64,000 bases of DNA from Zopfochytrium polystomum (lineage: Eukaryota > Chytridiomycota > Chytridiomycetes > Chytridiales > Chytridiaceae): NCBI GenBank assembly GCA_025765615.1, contig JAIVFJ010000211.1:47860-111859 (forward strand), written 5' to 3'. Shown here piece by piece: positions 21,201 to 32,084 of the stretch. Within the stretch, counting starts at the first letter, position 1; every line of letters starts with the position of its first letter. The notes under the pieces were generated by a model. It was not told the DNA's origin and searched no databases. It worked only from the letters and a program-made list of their open reading frames with translations. Both the position numbers and the translations under genes were made by a program.

Positions 21201-24200
21201 TTACTCGCCCGCCGAGCCTCCACCACCCTCCAAAAACCGCCTACGCACCGCGTCGCCGATGCGCTTGAACCCGCCCCACCCGCCGCCGCTTTGGGTCGCG
21301 GTCGTTGCGGTCGTTGCGACAGACGCCACCGAGCCTGTCGGCGACGCGCGGCCCGACGCCGGCGGCGACTTCCCCCCTCCGCCGCCGCCGCCCGCGCCGC
21401 GAGACTTTGACCGCGGCTGCGCGTGGAGGGCCAGGTCGCGTGCGAGGGCGGGCGACGGGGCGGGGACGCGGAGCGGCGGCTGCACGTCCGCGGTGGAGGC
21501 GGCGGCAGGAAGGGCAGCGGGTGCGGGTTGGAGCAAGGTGAGGCCCTGCGGGAGCGCGGTAGGGGTGGGCTGAGCCGGGTGGAGTGTTGGCGGGGCCATT
21601 CCGAGTGGGGCGAGGAATGCATCTGCGAGAGTCTGGGGTGGTGGGGGTGGCGGCTGCGGCGGGTTGGCGAACTGGGACGGGAAGAAAGGCGCTGCGCCCT
21701 GGCTATGGAAAGGCAGCAGGTCGCGCAGCGAGATGCGCGTCTGCTGTTGCGCGTCGGTGGCGGCGGTGGTGGACGGGTGGGCCGAGGTGGACCGCGCGGG
21801 GAGCAGAATTATCGACGCCCTGCCGCCGCCTCCGCTGTGAAACTCGGCGCCGGACGCAAAGGACGGGGTCGGCGAGGGCGAGGGCGGCGGGGCGTTTTGG
21901 AAAAAGTGGGACGGCGTGCGACGGAGGCGGGAGAGCGTGGTGCCGGAAAAGGTGCGGTCCATCCCGATTCCGGGAGGCGCGGGCACGCCGCCGTGGGTCG
22001 GCTGGTGGTGCGGGTGGGGGTGGTGTGGCTGGTGGATGGAGGCTGGAGCCATCATCGCACCGCCCATTGCCGGTGGGAGTAACGGGAGCGGCGGGTGTTG
22101 CAGCCCCGTCGACGAGGACGCAGAGTTCGGGGATGGTGTGGAGCCCGTCGCGCTCGCTCCCAGCGAGGACGTGGATCTGTGCATTTGGCGAGCGAGTGCA
22201 GGATTCACTGCGATGGAATTGTGCGCCGCGGGCGGCGCAATGACGGATCCCTGCGGAAACGCAGACTTTGACCGCATCATGGACGGCATCAGGGACGGAG
22301 ACGCCGTCATGGCTGGCGGTCCATCGACGCCCGATCCCTCCTGCTTTTCGGCGTTCCATGTTCCCCGACCTTTTCCCGTAAGTCTGCGGCTCAAGGCAGT
22401 CCCACTGCCGCTGGCGCCAGTTGCAGCTGCCGCGACCGCCGCCACGCTGCCTGCCGCACCACTGAGTACAGACGCCAGGGATACCGACTGCTGCGAATGT
22501 TGACTGCTGACGGAAAACGACCTCGTTAGGCCCGGCGCGGCAACAAACGCCTGCAACGAAGGTTGCGCGCCGGCAGACCCCTGGAATTGCATCGGCGGTG
22601 GCGGCGGCGGGGGCGGCGGGGGAATCCCCAACAGCGGGGCCGAGGGCTGCGGCAGCTTCGACCCGGACCCCGACACGGTCCTCGCGCGCCTGCGGTGCTT
22701 CCTGATGGCGCCGAACGGCCTCCGCTTCTCCTCGCCGGAGCCGGCGTCCTCGAAGCTCTCGTCCGAGTCGTCCGAGTCTGCGACAACGTCCGAGTACCGC
22801 GGTTCAAAGCCGAATCCGCGGCCGGTGACGGGGTCCTCGTCGACGTGGGCGATGTCGGGGAAGTTTGTGGCTGGGCGGGGCGGAGGGGAGGAAAGCGGGC
22901 CCCGCACCACGGACGGCGGCGGAACCGCTGCTGAGGGGTCCGTCTTGTCGTCCAGGCTGTCGGTTAACGAGCGGACGGTGGAGATCACGGAAAGGGTGGT
23001 AGAGTCCGAGGTGAGCGATAGATGCTGGGTCGCGCGGTCCGTTGGATCAGAGACGGTTTTCGACCGCGAACGACGCGCGACAGGGGTAAACGCCGATGCT
23101 GTTGTATTGCCCGGCGGGGATTGTAACGGAGTGCCTGGCTTCTGCGCCGTGGGGGCCAACCCTGCTGGCGGAGTGATTGGGGGTGGCCTACGAACAGGAG
23201 TTGGCCGCACAGGCTCCGTACCAGTATTTTGTTGCGCCAGGGCGTTTTTGAGAAATGCATTCAGCGACGCAGTGGCCTGTCTGACCGTCTCCAACGATAT
23301 GCTGGACGAACTCGCAAGAGGTTCAGGGAACCCTGCAGGACGCGGCAGAGCGGCAGCCTCTTCCTGGCTTTTACGCATCCGCGCGGACGTTGCATCTTCG
23401 TGGTTGGAACGGTCCGCCTCCGAGCCATCGTGGCTCTTTCGGCTGTGCGTCGACGTGCCGTCCAGGCTCTTTGCTCCTTCGCCGCCCTCGGATCCGTCCT
23501 GGCTCTTTCGATTTGCTCCCACAGCGGCACCAGGGGCGCGTGGATGCCGCGACGGAAGAGGGTGGGTCGAGAGCGGTTGCAGAGGCGGGAACGGGAATGT
23601 GGACATCTCTGGGTAAATCGTTGGCGACACCGACGACGCTCGGGACGCCGAGAGGAGCGTCGACGCCTCCGACATGCCGCGGGTCCGCGGGAAGATCGGT
23701 GACGACGACGGGGAGAGCCGAGTGGAAGCCATCTGGCGGCCGCGCGGGAACTGGAAGGCTGACGATTGCGTCGCAAGAGGTGAATTCGGACGCGGAGAGG
23801 ATGTGAAAGCGGCGGCGGCGGCAGCGGCTGCTGTGGCTGCAACGGCGGGTCTTTTGACCGAAGCCGAGCGAGCGGAGGGAGGAGGCGTCAAAGTGGCTGA
23901 GGAAATGGACGTTGTTGATGTGGACCGTTCTCTCACGAAATCCGCCCCAGGAATAACGGCGGGCGCTATAGCTGCAACACGCAACGTTTCCTCAAGGGTG
24001 TCAAGCCGCAATTCGTGGTGGAACGGTGCAACTGGAGAGGAAGGCGATCCAGCCCCTCCGCTGGGTGAAGAAGGACGTGACGAGTCATTGGGGTGGGACG
24101 CAATCTCGACGAGCGAGTCGTTGCTGGTGGTGCTATGCACCGACGGCGAACGGTGGTGTTGGTGTGGCGGGTGGGTGTGCCCGCCACTGGCGTGCGCGCG

Positions 24201-24432
24201 AGCTCGGCCGCTGAGGGCGAGGGCGGCGATTCGCGTCCGGCCCTCGGAGCCGTCGAGCCAAAGGTGGGTGGCAGGGGCGTCGGGGCACTTTTCGAGGCTG
24301 ACCGCCGCGATCCAAGGAGCACCCAGGACCACCTCGGAGGACGCGAGGTTGTCCGGCACGACTACAGCCGTCTGCAGCGTCGTCCTTCCGCCCACCTTAA
24401 CGTGGAGGTCGTGCGCTGTTTGAGGGCGTGAT

Positions 24433-24463
<31 letters not shown>

Positions 24464-25366
24464 GTGTGGATGGGGAAGACGGTTCAGATTGCAGATTCCG
24501 AACCACAACAGGTCGGGGTCATGTGGTCGGCGTTGTGGGCGGCCGTGGGTGGCTTCGCCAACTGCACGCGGCCGGCCTCCCTGCGGCCATCCATGTAGCA
24601 GACGCGCCCTCCCACAACGAGAGAAGCCACCTCCGTACGCGCCCGGCGACCATTTCCATCGCAGATCGCGCGTGCGGGGGACTCCCATCTCGCGCGAAAA
24701 TGGGAAAAAGAACGAACAAGAGGAATTTCAGACCCCACATCTCACCTAGCAACACCTTGACGTTGTACTTGAACACCGAGTGGATGTTGAGCGGCACGCC
24801 GCTCCTCTCCGCAAACGAGAACGTGATGCGCGAGCGCACGGCGCGCGGATCGACCAGCACTGAGACGGCTGGCAGCCCGCCGACGCTGCACTCGATCCAG
24901 ACGGGGTGATCGAGCGGCAAAATCGAAGGCGGCGGGGGCGACGGCGTCGTCGTCGTCGTCTTTTCTGCTGGCGCCGCGGCCGCGGCATCGGCGGGCTCGT
25001 GAGGGGTTGGGGCAGGAGGGCTGTTTTGGTGCGAGAGATCGTTGTGCGGGCGGTCCGAGGCCTCCGCCGCCTCGGTCGGCGCAGCCGCTTCTGTTTTCGC
25101 GTCGTCAAGGACGCCAGCATCGCCGCCGCCGCCACCGCCGTCTTCGGAATCGATGTGGTGGTTTTGCGTCGGTGTAAGTGGTGCTGGTGGTGGTGAGGGC
25201 GGCGGATGAAGAAGCCGTGGAGATTTTGGGGCAGACAGATCAGGCGACGCTGGCGGTGGTGTGGGGATGCTGGCCGTCGTTTCCTCATCACTCGTTTGAA
25301 GGGCCGCCACCGCCGTTGCCGCCGGTGCCGCCGTTGCGATCATTACCACCTCGTCGCCATCGCTCA

Positions 25367-25367
<1 letters not shown>
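21201..25367 (-). CDS. 1278-aa protein with retropepsin-like domain and long disordered tail
   Basis: Exon 1 24746-25367 and exon 2 21201-24415 join in phase across a 330-nt intron that includes a 27-T run. Residues 1-150 are acidic and Pro/Ala-rich. Residues about 155-265 read as a retropepsin-like fold: VWIECSVGGLPAVSVLVDPR, then FSFAERSGVPL, VKVGGRTTLQTAVV, and the flap-proximal VVLGAPWIAAVSL. The catalytic Asp-Thr-Gly is Asp173-Pro-Arg, so activity is doubtful. The remaining ~1000 residues are Ser/Pro/Ala-rich and disordered, with poly-Pro (PPPPPPPPP) stretches, arguing for a scaffold role. The ATG at 25367 was chosen because the upstream frame is a CAG-type repeat encoding poly-Ala. Probably a domesticated retroelement protease domain; function unknown. 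Confidence 0.65.

Positions 25368-25369
<2 letters not shown>

Positions 25370-25403
<34 letters not shown>
25370..25403. repeat. (GCT)n trinucleotide repeat
   Basis: About eleven GCT units directly upstream of the chosen start of the retropepsin-like gene. If translation starts at the next upstream ATG (25493), it encodes 14 alanines. Confidence 0.9.
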
Positions 25404-25404
<1 letters not shown>

Positions 25405-25840
25405 GCCGCTCGCTGCTGGCGGGCAGGCTGCTGGCTCTTGGTTGCTGCTGGGAGCAGGCTGCTGGCTGCTGCAGTGTGATCCGTTGCGCCCACGGGCGGC
25501 GGGCCCGTCGTTTTCGGCGGAGGAAGGACGGAGGACAGACTGAGACCGAAGGAGGGAGTTTTAGGGCAGACAAGAACGGCCGAACACTTACTTCTGTTTG
25601 CCCGTTTTCGCGCCGTTTTCCTTTTTGAGCGAAAACGACGGCAAAGCGATTTGGACTTGGACGGACGAGAATGGACGAGAATCGATGGGGGGCAGTGCTT
25701 TTCGCTTTCTAATGTTTTTTTTTTTTTTTTTTTTTTTGTTGTTTTTTGTTTTGGCCAACAACCAAACAGCCTGTTCTTTTCTCACAGAAGCGTCCATGTC
25801 AAGCCAAATTTACACTCTTGGCAACCAACATCCCCCCAAC

Positions 25841-26344
25841 TCAAACCCCGTCATACCGCACCCCGGGAAACCCCATCCCCGTCCCGCGCAACCCGTCCCC
25901 CCTCGCGCCGCCGCCGCCGCCTCCGCCACCAGCCATCATCAGTATCAGAGTCCCCGGCGACGCTGCCGCCGGCGCAGCGGGCTCGAGCATGACCCACACG
26001 CCACTGCTGTGCACCGCGCAGCCGTGGTAGACCTGCCTCTGGCCCCCCTCGCCACTGCCGGCGGCGTTGGTGGTGCTCTTGGCGACGACCGAGTGCTTGA
26101 GATCGATGGGTTTGACAAAGTATGCTATGGCGAATTCGCCTTTTTTTGTTTTTGGTGTTTTGTTTTCGTTTTTGTTCGTGTCGTCGTGTGAGGCCCCGGC
26201 AACGCGACAAACCCAACATGGGGGGACTAAAATAAATGCATGTTACCGCAGCGGTACACGTCGGCCAGCGACTTTTCCTTGGCGGCGGCCTCCTTCTTGA
26301 GCTTTGGAATGATCAGCGGTTTCAAAGCTGCCAGGACTTGCTGG

Positions 26345-26389
<45 letters not shown>

Positions 26390-26893
26390 GCGGTGTTTTT
26401 CAGAAGAGTGACACACGTAAAACTCGGCTTGTCTTGCTCCCAACACTGCACACACACACACACACCCTCGCACCTGAAACACGAGGTCGTCGAACCACGG
26501 CAGGTCCGCGGCGCGCATGCACACGGTCAGCTGGAGCACTTTTGTCGGCGAGACGCGGAGGTAGTGCTGCGTCTTGACGGCGTGGGGTTTGTGCTGCGGA
26601 GTTGCGGGCGGCGGTGGGCGGGCCGGTGGCGGTGTGGCGGCACGGGGGAGAGGGGCGGCTTGCGTCGCGCCGTCGGCGTCGGGGAGGGAGTCGTCGCTGT
26701 CGCTGTCGTCGTCGACGACGAGTCTTTTTGTTTTTGCTGCGGCTGGCGCCGACGACAAGGACGGCAACGACGACGGCGCGGGGGCGGCGGCGGGGGTGGC
26801 TGCGGACGCGACCGCCGGCGACGCAGCCGCGGATGGCGACGTATCGTTGTCGTCGTCGTCGTCAGCAAAGACGTTGAACCTGCTGCTTGACAT
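25841..26893 (-). CDS. Unrecognised 270-aa protein, three exons, divergent from RPA3
   Basis: Exons 26474-26893, 26247-26340 and 25841-26139 (stop TGA) join in phase to 270 aa. Residues 1-85 are low-complexity Asp/Ser/Ala/Pro with acidic patches (FADDDDDND, VVDDDSDSDDS). A compact middle (HYLRVSPTKVLQLTVCMRAA, LPWFDDLVFQ, LIIPKLKKEAAAKEK, FAIAYFVKPIDLKHSV) looks globular. The end is a Gly-rich run (GGGGGGGARGDG) closing with GVRYDGV. Intron 1 holds a 42-T run (26347-26388). I do not recognise the family. It shares an 82-bp divergent promoter with the RPA3 gene, which hints at a DNA-replication or repair role, but that is inference only. Confidence 0.65.
26347..26388. repeat. 42-nt poly-T tract in an intron
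   Basis: Uninterrupted T-run (poly-A in transcript sense) within intron 1 of the 270-aa gene. Comparable runs occur at 24432-24458 and 25715-25737. Confidence 0.95.
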
Positions 26894-26975
26894 GGCGTGC
26901 TGCCCCCTTGTCAAAAGGGCCACACCCCGCAGCAAAGTTTTCGGACAAAACAGCTCAACCCCACCCGCAGCAACC
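26894..26975. promoter_or_regulatory. Bidirectional promoter region
   Basis: Only 82 bp separate the start codons of the divergent 270-aa gene (minus) and RPA3 (plus). No TATA box is evident. Shared control is inferred from spacing. Confidence 0.55.
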
Positions 26976-27277
26976 ATGGTCCGCGTTGACGCTCAGAGCC
27001 TCGCCAAGCACATGAACAAGACGGTGCACATAGTGGGGCGGGTCGCGAACATGGACGTGAGTGTTGTCGGGGATTCGTTCTTGCCGCATCGAGCTTCTTG
27101 ATCGCTTGTTGCGTGCGCGATCTTGACACCCTCCCTACTCCCCACGACGCCTTCCGCAGATGCACAACCGGTACGCCCTCCTCGATGCGGCGGACGGCGC
27201 GCAAGTCAGCATCCACATGAACGACGTAAGGCACAAGGATCGCTTCCTCTGTTTGTTCTTTGTTGTCTGCCGTGGAT

Positions 27278-27315
<38 letters not shown>

Positions 27316-27605
27316 TTCCCCCCAAAATACTAGGGCACAAGCATGGAACCAAACGCCGTTGTGGAGGTGATTGGCATCGTCAACAACGACTTGACGGTGC
27401 AGGAGATTTCGTCCACTCGGTTTTCGGGAGACTACGGTAGTGAAAGGAGTGCAATAGCATACTTTTTTTTTTTTCTTCTTTTTTTTCTCGTCCTCTGAAC
27501 GACCGACCTCACCAATCGCTTGCCCCACCCACACAATTCCTGCTAGACCCTACTGCGTACGTCAAGATGATCGCGATTATGCAGCGGTTCCCGCAACTGT
27601 TTTGA
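26976..27605 (+). CDS. RPA3: Replication protein A 14-kDa subunit (RPA3/Ssb3)
   Basis: Exons 26976-27056, 27160-27225, 27334-27436 and 27547-27605 join in phase to 102 aa, the usual length for RPA14. The single OB-fold is readable: MVRVDAQSLAKHMNKTVHIV, GRVANMDMHNRYALLDAADG, AQVSIHMND, AVVEVIGIVNNDLTVQEIS, and the C-terminal helix AYVKMIAIMQRFPQLF that in known RPA packs against RPA32 and RPA70. RPA binds single-stranded DNA in replication, repair and recombination in the nucleus. All introns are GT-AG and 101-110 nt; intron 2 contains a (CA)18 tract (27279-27314). Divergent from an unrecognised 270-aa gene. Confidence 0.9.
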
Positions 27606-28019
27606 ATACGTTTGTTGCTGCCATTTTTTTTTGAGTTACAGTTACCAGAGATTAGCAAGGAAAATTCCGAATAATGTGGGGATTATTTGCAGTCCAGAAC
27701 GAAGCGAACGAACTGTGGTGTAAAAATATTTGGCCATGTAGTCCATGATGATTTTTCCATCTGCGTGCGGAATGAAGTATGTTATGTTTTGAGCCATCGG
27801 TGTTTGTTCGTTCGTTTGTTCCGGCTCCGAACATTGGCTGGATCTTGGCACTTTCCTCAATAATTTTTTTCTCCCCCCTCTTGTCCTTTATTGAGGCTGT
27901 GTGTGTCGTGTCAGCATCAAAGAAAAGACCAAAAAAAATTATTATTTTTTCCTTTTTTTCTTTTTTTTTCATTGGCGCCTAAAAAAAGACTCCTCACTCT
28001 ACCCTCGCCTCACCCAACG
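27606..28019. other. Intergenic between RPA3 and the GH26-like gene
   Basis: AT-rich, T-tracts, no gene seen. It likely holds the RPA3 terminator and the promoter of the next gene. Confidence 0.4.
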
Positions 28020-30168
28020 ATGACGAACCTGAATCGAGCTCTCGTCGCCGCCGGCGCTGCCACCATCGCCGCCCTCTTTGCCGCCGCCCCTCTGTCCGTC
28101 GATGCCCTCGGTGCGTGTCCCGTCCCCGTTCCGTTTGTCCGATCGCAGTTCTTCCCCCCCATGGATCCACCCCATCCTCTTTTCTTTCGAACCAGTCCAT
28201 CGCTGCGCTTTCTTGGCGCCTCTCGTCGATCAACCCCCCATCTCACGTCCGTCTCCCTCATAGGCCTCTACGAACCCGCCGACGGCAAAGTCATCCTGGC
28301 AGCTTGGGTCGACCCGGAGGACCCGCGGTCCAGCCCATCCGGCGGCGACTCGCCGTCCGCCTTCAACTCGCGGCTCGGCCTCAACGCCGGCGCCTTCAGT
28401 CTCGCGCAGAACATCCCGCTCTCGATCTCGCCGTACACGAACGCAAACATCACCGCGGACGTCAACTTAGTGCAGGCGACAAACACCGGTTCGTTCGTTT
28501 GGGCGGCGGCGGTCCCCCTTCGGGGCGGCGATTAACCAGATTCTGACGATGATCGCTGTGCGTGTGTGTGGTTCCAATCCAATCTCCATCCTTTCCGTAT
28601 TCCCTCCATCTGCACCCCTTGCCCGCCCTCCCAGATGCTATCTTCATCGTGACGGTCTACCCGCTCAACGGCTACGGTGGCTTCACCGACAATGACGTGC
28701 AGATCCTCGTCGACCAGCTCGACAACATCTCCAACCCTTCAAAGTCGTCCCGGAAGGTGATGCTCCGGTTCGCTCCCGAAATGAACGGTGAGTCTGTCTG
28801 TCTGCCTGCCTGTCTGCTGCCTATTTGGGTGTCTCTGTGCCTGTCCGCTGTGTTGGCCTTGTCACAGTCCCTCTTGGCATTCTGTGGATGTCTTGCCGCC
28901 GGGCGGATCCTGTGTCCTCAAGAACATCATTCCAACTCCCCCATCGCTTGTTGGCCCAAACGGCATTTTCATTGATATCCATATATCGATCGATCCCACA
29001 CGCACGCACAGGCAATTGGTTCCCCTACGGTCAGAAACCAACCGCTTTCCTCGCTGGTACGTCGCCTTGTCAAGTGTTTGGCCTGCTTCCCAAACTAAAC
29101 GCCGCGACTGTTCTTTCCGTTTCACCACCGCCCCCACTCAGCTTACAAGAAGATCGTCGATGCCATCCGCAAACGCACGCAGCGCGTTGCCATCATCTGG
29201 GCCCCCAACGCCGGCAACAACTACCCTTTCGGAACTGCGCTCAGCGACGCCGAGACCAAGGCCCTCGACACGAACGGCGACGGTACGGTTGACAACAACG
29301 ACGACCCGTACACCCCGTACTGGTAATGTTCTGGCATCGTTGGGGAACCATTGCCTCGTTTCTCACTCACTTGTGTGCACTGGATGAATGAATAGGCCTG
29401 GTGCCGATTACGTTGACTGGGTTGGCCTATCCCTTTACTGGAAAGGCTACCTCGCCGACGGCTACCCGCAGACCAAGAACACTCTTGCGCCCAACGGATT
29501 CGTGGAGACCATGGTGCAGGGTGGTCAGGAAGGGCCTAACCCCAACTTCCCGTTCTACACTATGTTTGCCGCGAAGTACAACAAGCCGATGCTGGTACGA
29601 ACGTGCGCCTATTGCCAAACATATCCGTTCAAAAAAACTTACACCACGATTCGTTCCCCCTCGGCAACTTTGTTCCCAGATGGGCGAAGGCGGCGCTGCG
29701 TTCCAGCTCTACTACACCCCAAGCGGCGGCTCCCAGCAAACCCTCTCCCCGGGCGTTGGCCGACTGGCCCTGCAGCAGTCATTCTGGCGCACGTACCTGA
29801 CCAACACGACCTTCCTCGACAAGTACCCTAAATTCAAGCTGTTCGACCTGTTTGAGCACATCAAGACCGAGGACTCTGGCGTTACGCGCGACTACCGCAT
29901 CTCAAACGACTCGGCGACCCTCGCGGCGTTCAAGTCGGACCTCGCCGCCGTGCAGTCGCGGTACGTGTGGGGCGGACCCTTCCAGTTTGGCGTCGACCCG
30001 ACCGCGACAGGAAGCGGGAGCGGAGGGAGCGGGACCACGCCGACCGGGTCGGGGACTTCGTCGACGGGGACGACCAGTACAAAGTCGGCGGCGGTGAGGG
30101 GCGCGGCGGCTGCGGCGGGGTGGGTGGCCGGCGCGGTCGGCGCCGCGGCTGCGGTCATGATGCTGTGA
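28020..30168 (+). CDS. GPI-anchored GH26-like (beta-mannanase type) glycoside hydrolase
   Basis: Seven exons (28020-28110, 28264-28488, 28635-28787, 29012-29056, 29142-29322, 29396-29594, 29680-30168) join in phase to 460 aa. Signal peptide 1-30. The GH26-type acid/base Glu154 lies in MLRFAPEMNGNWFPYG, and the likely nucleophile Glu301 in LMGEGGAAFQ. VAIIWAPNAGNNYPFG and DYVDWVGLSLYW are barrel strands of that clan. An EF-hand-like Ca-binding loop DTNGDGTVDNNDD sits in the middle. The C-terminus has a Gly/Ser/Thr linker and a hydrophobic end (AAGWVAGAVGAAAAVMML), typical of a GPI signal, so the enzyme is probably attached to the cell surface. The smallest exon is 45 nt. Substrate (mannan or other beta-glucan) cannot be fixed. 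Confidence 0.8.
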
Positions 30169-31195
30169 AAGGGGCCGGGGGAGTGACGGGGGTATAGTAA
30201 GCAACCTGCTGCCAAGCGCGACCCCCGTGATGAGTTCCAAGCGGCACGAGTTCCGCGCGGAGACTGGACCGAACCTGAACTTCTCTTTTTCTTTCATCCC
30301 TTGCTTGTGTTTCTCTTTAGAGATGATCCGTTTTATTTCTGCGTTGCTTCAATCTTTGCTTTCATGGCAGCTTAAAAGGGACCGTGCCCATTTTCAGGGG
30401 CGCCGACAATAAAACCCCAACCCTGTCCGTTTGTTTTTGCCTGTTCTGCTGCTTTTGCGAGCTACTTCTTCGCAGTTGCAAGTCGTTCGAGGGGTGGAGG
30501 ATCGCACAGAAAATTGCTCAAAGCACGTGCCCCCCACCGAATCCTGGGGGGAAGGGAGGCCGTGTTCGGCGTTAAACAGCGGCCCTCTCCCATCGATATC
30601 CCCCCCCCACCGCGTTCCTTGCCGCAAATGCACCGTAGGGTCGTCATCAGGGTATGCGCGCTTCGTATGTTGGTCTCGCGGGTCGCGCCGAGTCCGTGAA
30701 CAACGTGGGGCGCTGTGCCGTGGTTAAGCGTAACAGCGGCGAGGCTTCTAGCGGAAGCCACAAGCGGGAAGGGAGGTGTTGTCGAAGAGGTCGTTCGGAG
30801 TTGTGAGGCACGACAGGAGCAGCAAGCGAGCTGCGCCAAACCGTCAACAGTGCTCCGCCGACAGAGCCAATTGGAGTAACATTGAGACACTAATCTCGCG
30901 GGTCTCAGCCCAGAACCAAATCAAGCCAAATCCGAGCACCGACGGTGAAATCGGGAGTGCGTCTACCTCTCACCGCATTGATCCCACCTGGCGAAGCACA
31001 GTGTTGGGCGGCCCAGACCGCACATCCAAACAGTCGGTCGCTCTCGCCACACACGCGCACTGGCACACAACTCTCTCTCTCTCTCTCTCTCTCCCTATTC
31101 TCACTCTTTCTGCTTCTTTCGGTTGTCCGCCCGCCCAAACCATATTTACACATTCAGCTTCGTTGAGCAGCTGAACTCAGTGCACCTCACCCGCC
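30169..31195. other. Intergenic with a repeated fragment and a (CT)n tract
   Basis: Near 30740-30800 the sequence resembles 51210-51260 (CTAGCGGAAGCCA...GGGAGGTG.TGTCGAAG), so it is part of the locally repeated family. A CT run (31071-31092) lies upstream of the next gene. No gene supported. Confidence 0.4.
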
Positions 31196-31894
31196 ATGCA
31201 CCTCCACCGCCGCCTCCCCATTCTCCTCGCCGCCGCACTCACCGCCCTACTCTTCCTCCTCTCAACAACCCGAAACCCCTTCGCTGTGGCGTCCCCCGGC
31301 AACATACTCAGCAGCAAAAACGAACAGCCCAAATGGGTCTACCACGCCCTCGAGTCCCCCGCGGCGCGCGAGCGGGTCAAGAACGGCGGCGGGCTGGTCG
31401 CGGCCGACCCCAACTTCAAAGACTCGAAGATCACGCCCCCGCAAGTCTCGCTCGGGCGCGGGCCGTCCCCGTACGTGTCCACGACGACGGACTACAAGGT
31501 GTCGCAGGAGCTGAACAAGAAGCGCGGCGGGCACGGGGTGGTGATGATCGACACCTCCAAGATTCCAAACTACGACAAGCACGTGGACATGCGGAAGCAC
31601 GCAAAGGAGAACAAGGACTACTACACGAGCACGATGGAGACGAATGTCAAGAACGAGAAGGCCAAGCTGTTTCCGACGAGCATCCCGGCCGAGGCGTGCC
31701 ATTTGCTGTCGAGGCGAAGCGCGGGTGCGGGCGGGCTGTACCGGCGCGCTGGCGCTGGGTGCAAGAAGGGCAGCGGGACCGGAGGAGGTGCGTCGGCTAA
31801 ATCGGCTACCGGTGGTGGTGGTGGTTCTGCCAGGCAAGCGGCCTCGTCCAAGCCGGCCGCCGGCGGTGGCAAGAAGAAGCAGTTTCGCTTTTGA
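31196..31894 (+). CDS. Secreted ART-like protein 1 (probable pseudoenzyme)
   Basis: Single-exon, 232 aa, signal peptide about 1-33. It aligns by eye with the other ART-like proteins here: WVYHALES (family Arg replaced by His50), PYVSTTTDYKVSQELN (STT at 95-97), GGHGVVMIDTSKIPNY, and NEKAKLFPTSIPAEACHLL, where the Glu-x-Glu position is Glu154-Lys-Ala156. The catalytic Arg and last Glu are therefore missing, and ADP-ribosyl transfer is unlikely. The tail LYRRAGAGCKKGSG is followed by a Gly/Ser/Lys-rich end. Two cysteines (in PAEAC and RRAGAGC) are conserved in the family and may pair. A truncated relative lies at 45.75 kb. Confidence 0.7.
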   Translation: MHLHRRLPILLAAALTALLFLLSTTRNPFAVASPGNILSSKNEQPKWVYHALESPAARERVKNGGGLVAADPNFKDSKITPPQVSLGRGPSPYVSTTTDYKVSQELNKKRGGHGVVMIDTSKIPNYDKHVDMRKHAKENKDYYTSTMETNVKNEKAKLFPTSIPAEACHLLSRRSAGAGGLYRRAGAGCKKGSGTGGGASAKSATGGGGGSARQAASSKPAAGGGKKKQFRF

Positions 31895-32084
31895 GAGGCC
31901 GGACCTTCAATCGTTACACACGTTTTCGAGCCCTCTCCCGGGCTACCGTTACCATTTGCTCGTTTGTTCTTTATCAAAAATATATTGCCTGCCATTATTG
32001 CTCTTACTCCATCGTCTCATCCGAGCGTCAAAAACAGATTTCTTTATTTTTTCTCTCCTCCCTGGAATAACACACGCTCTTTCA

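Noticed and set aside
21423..24423. Many 100-300 codon plus-strand frames over the retropepsin-like gene
   Set aside because: They are antisense to a continuous 1071-codon exon and have no conserved features.
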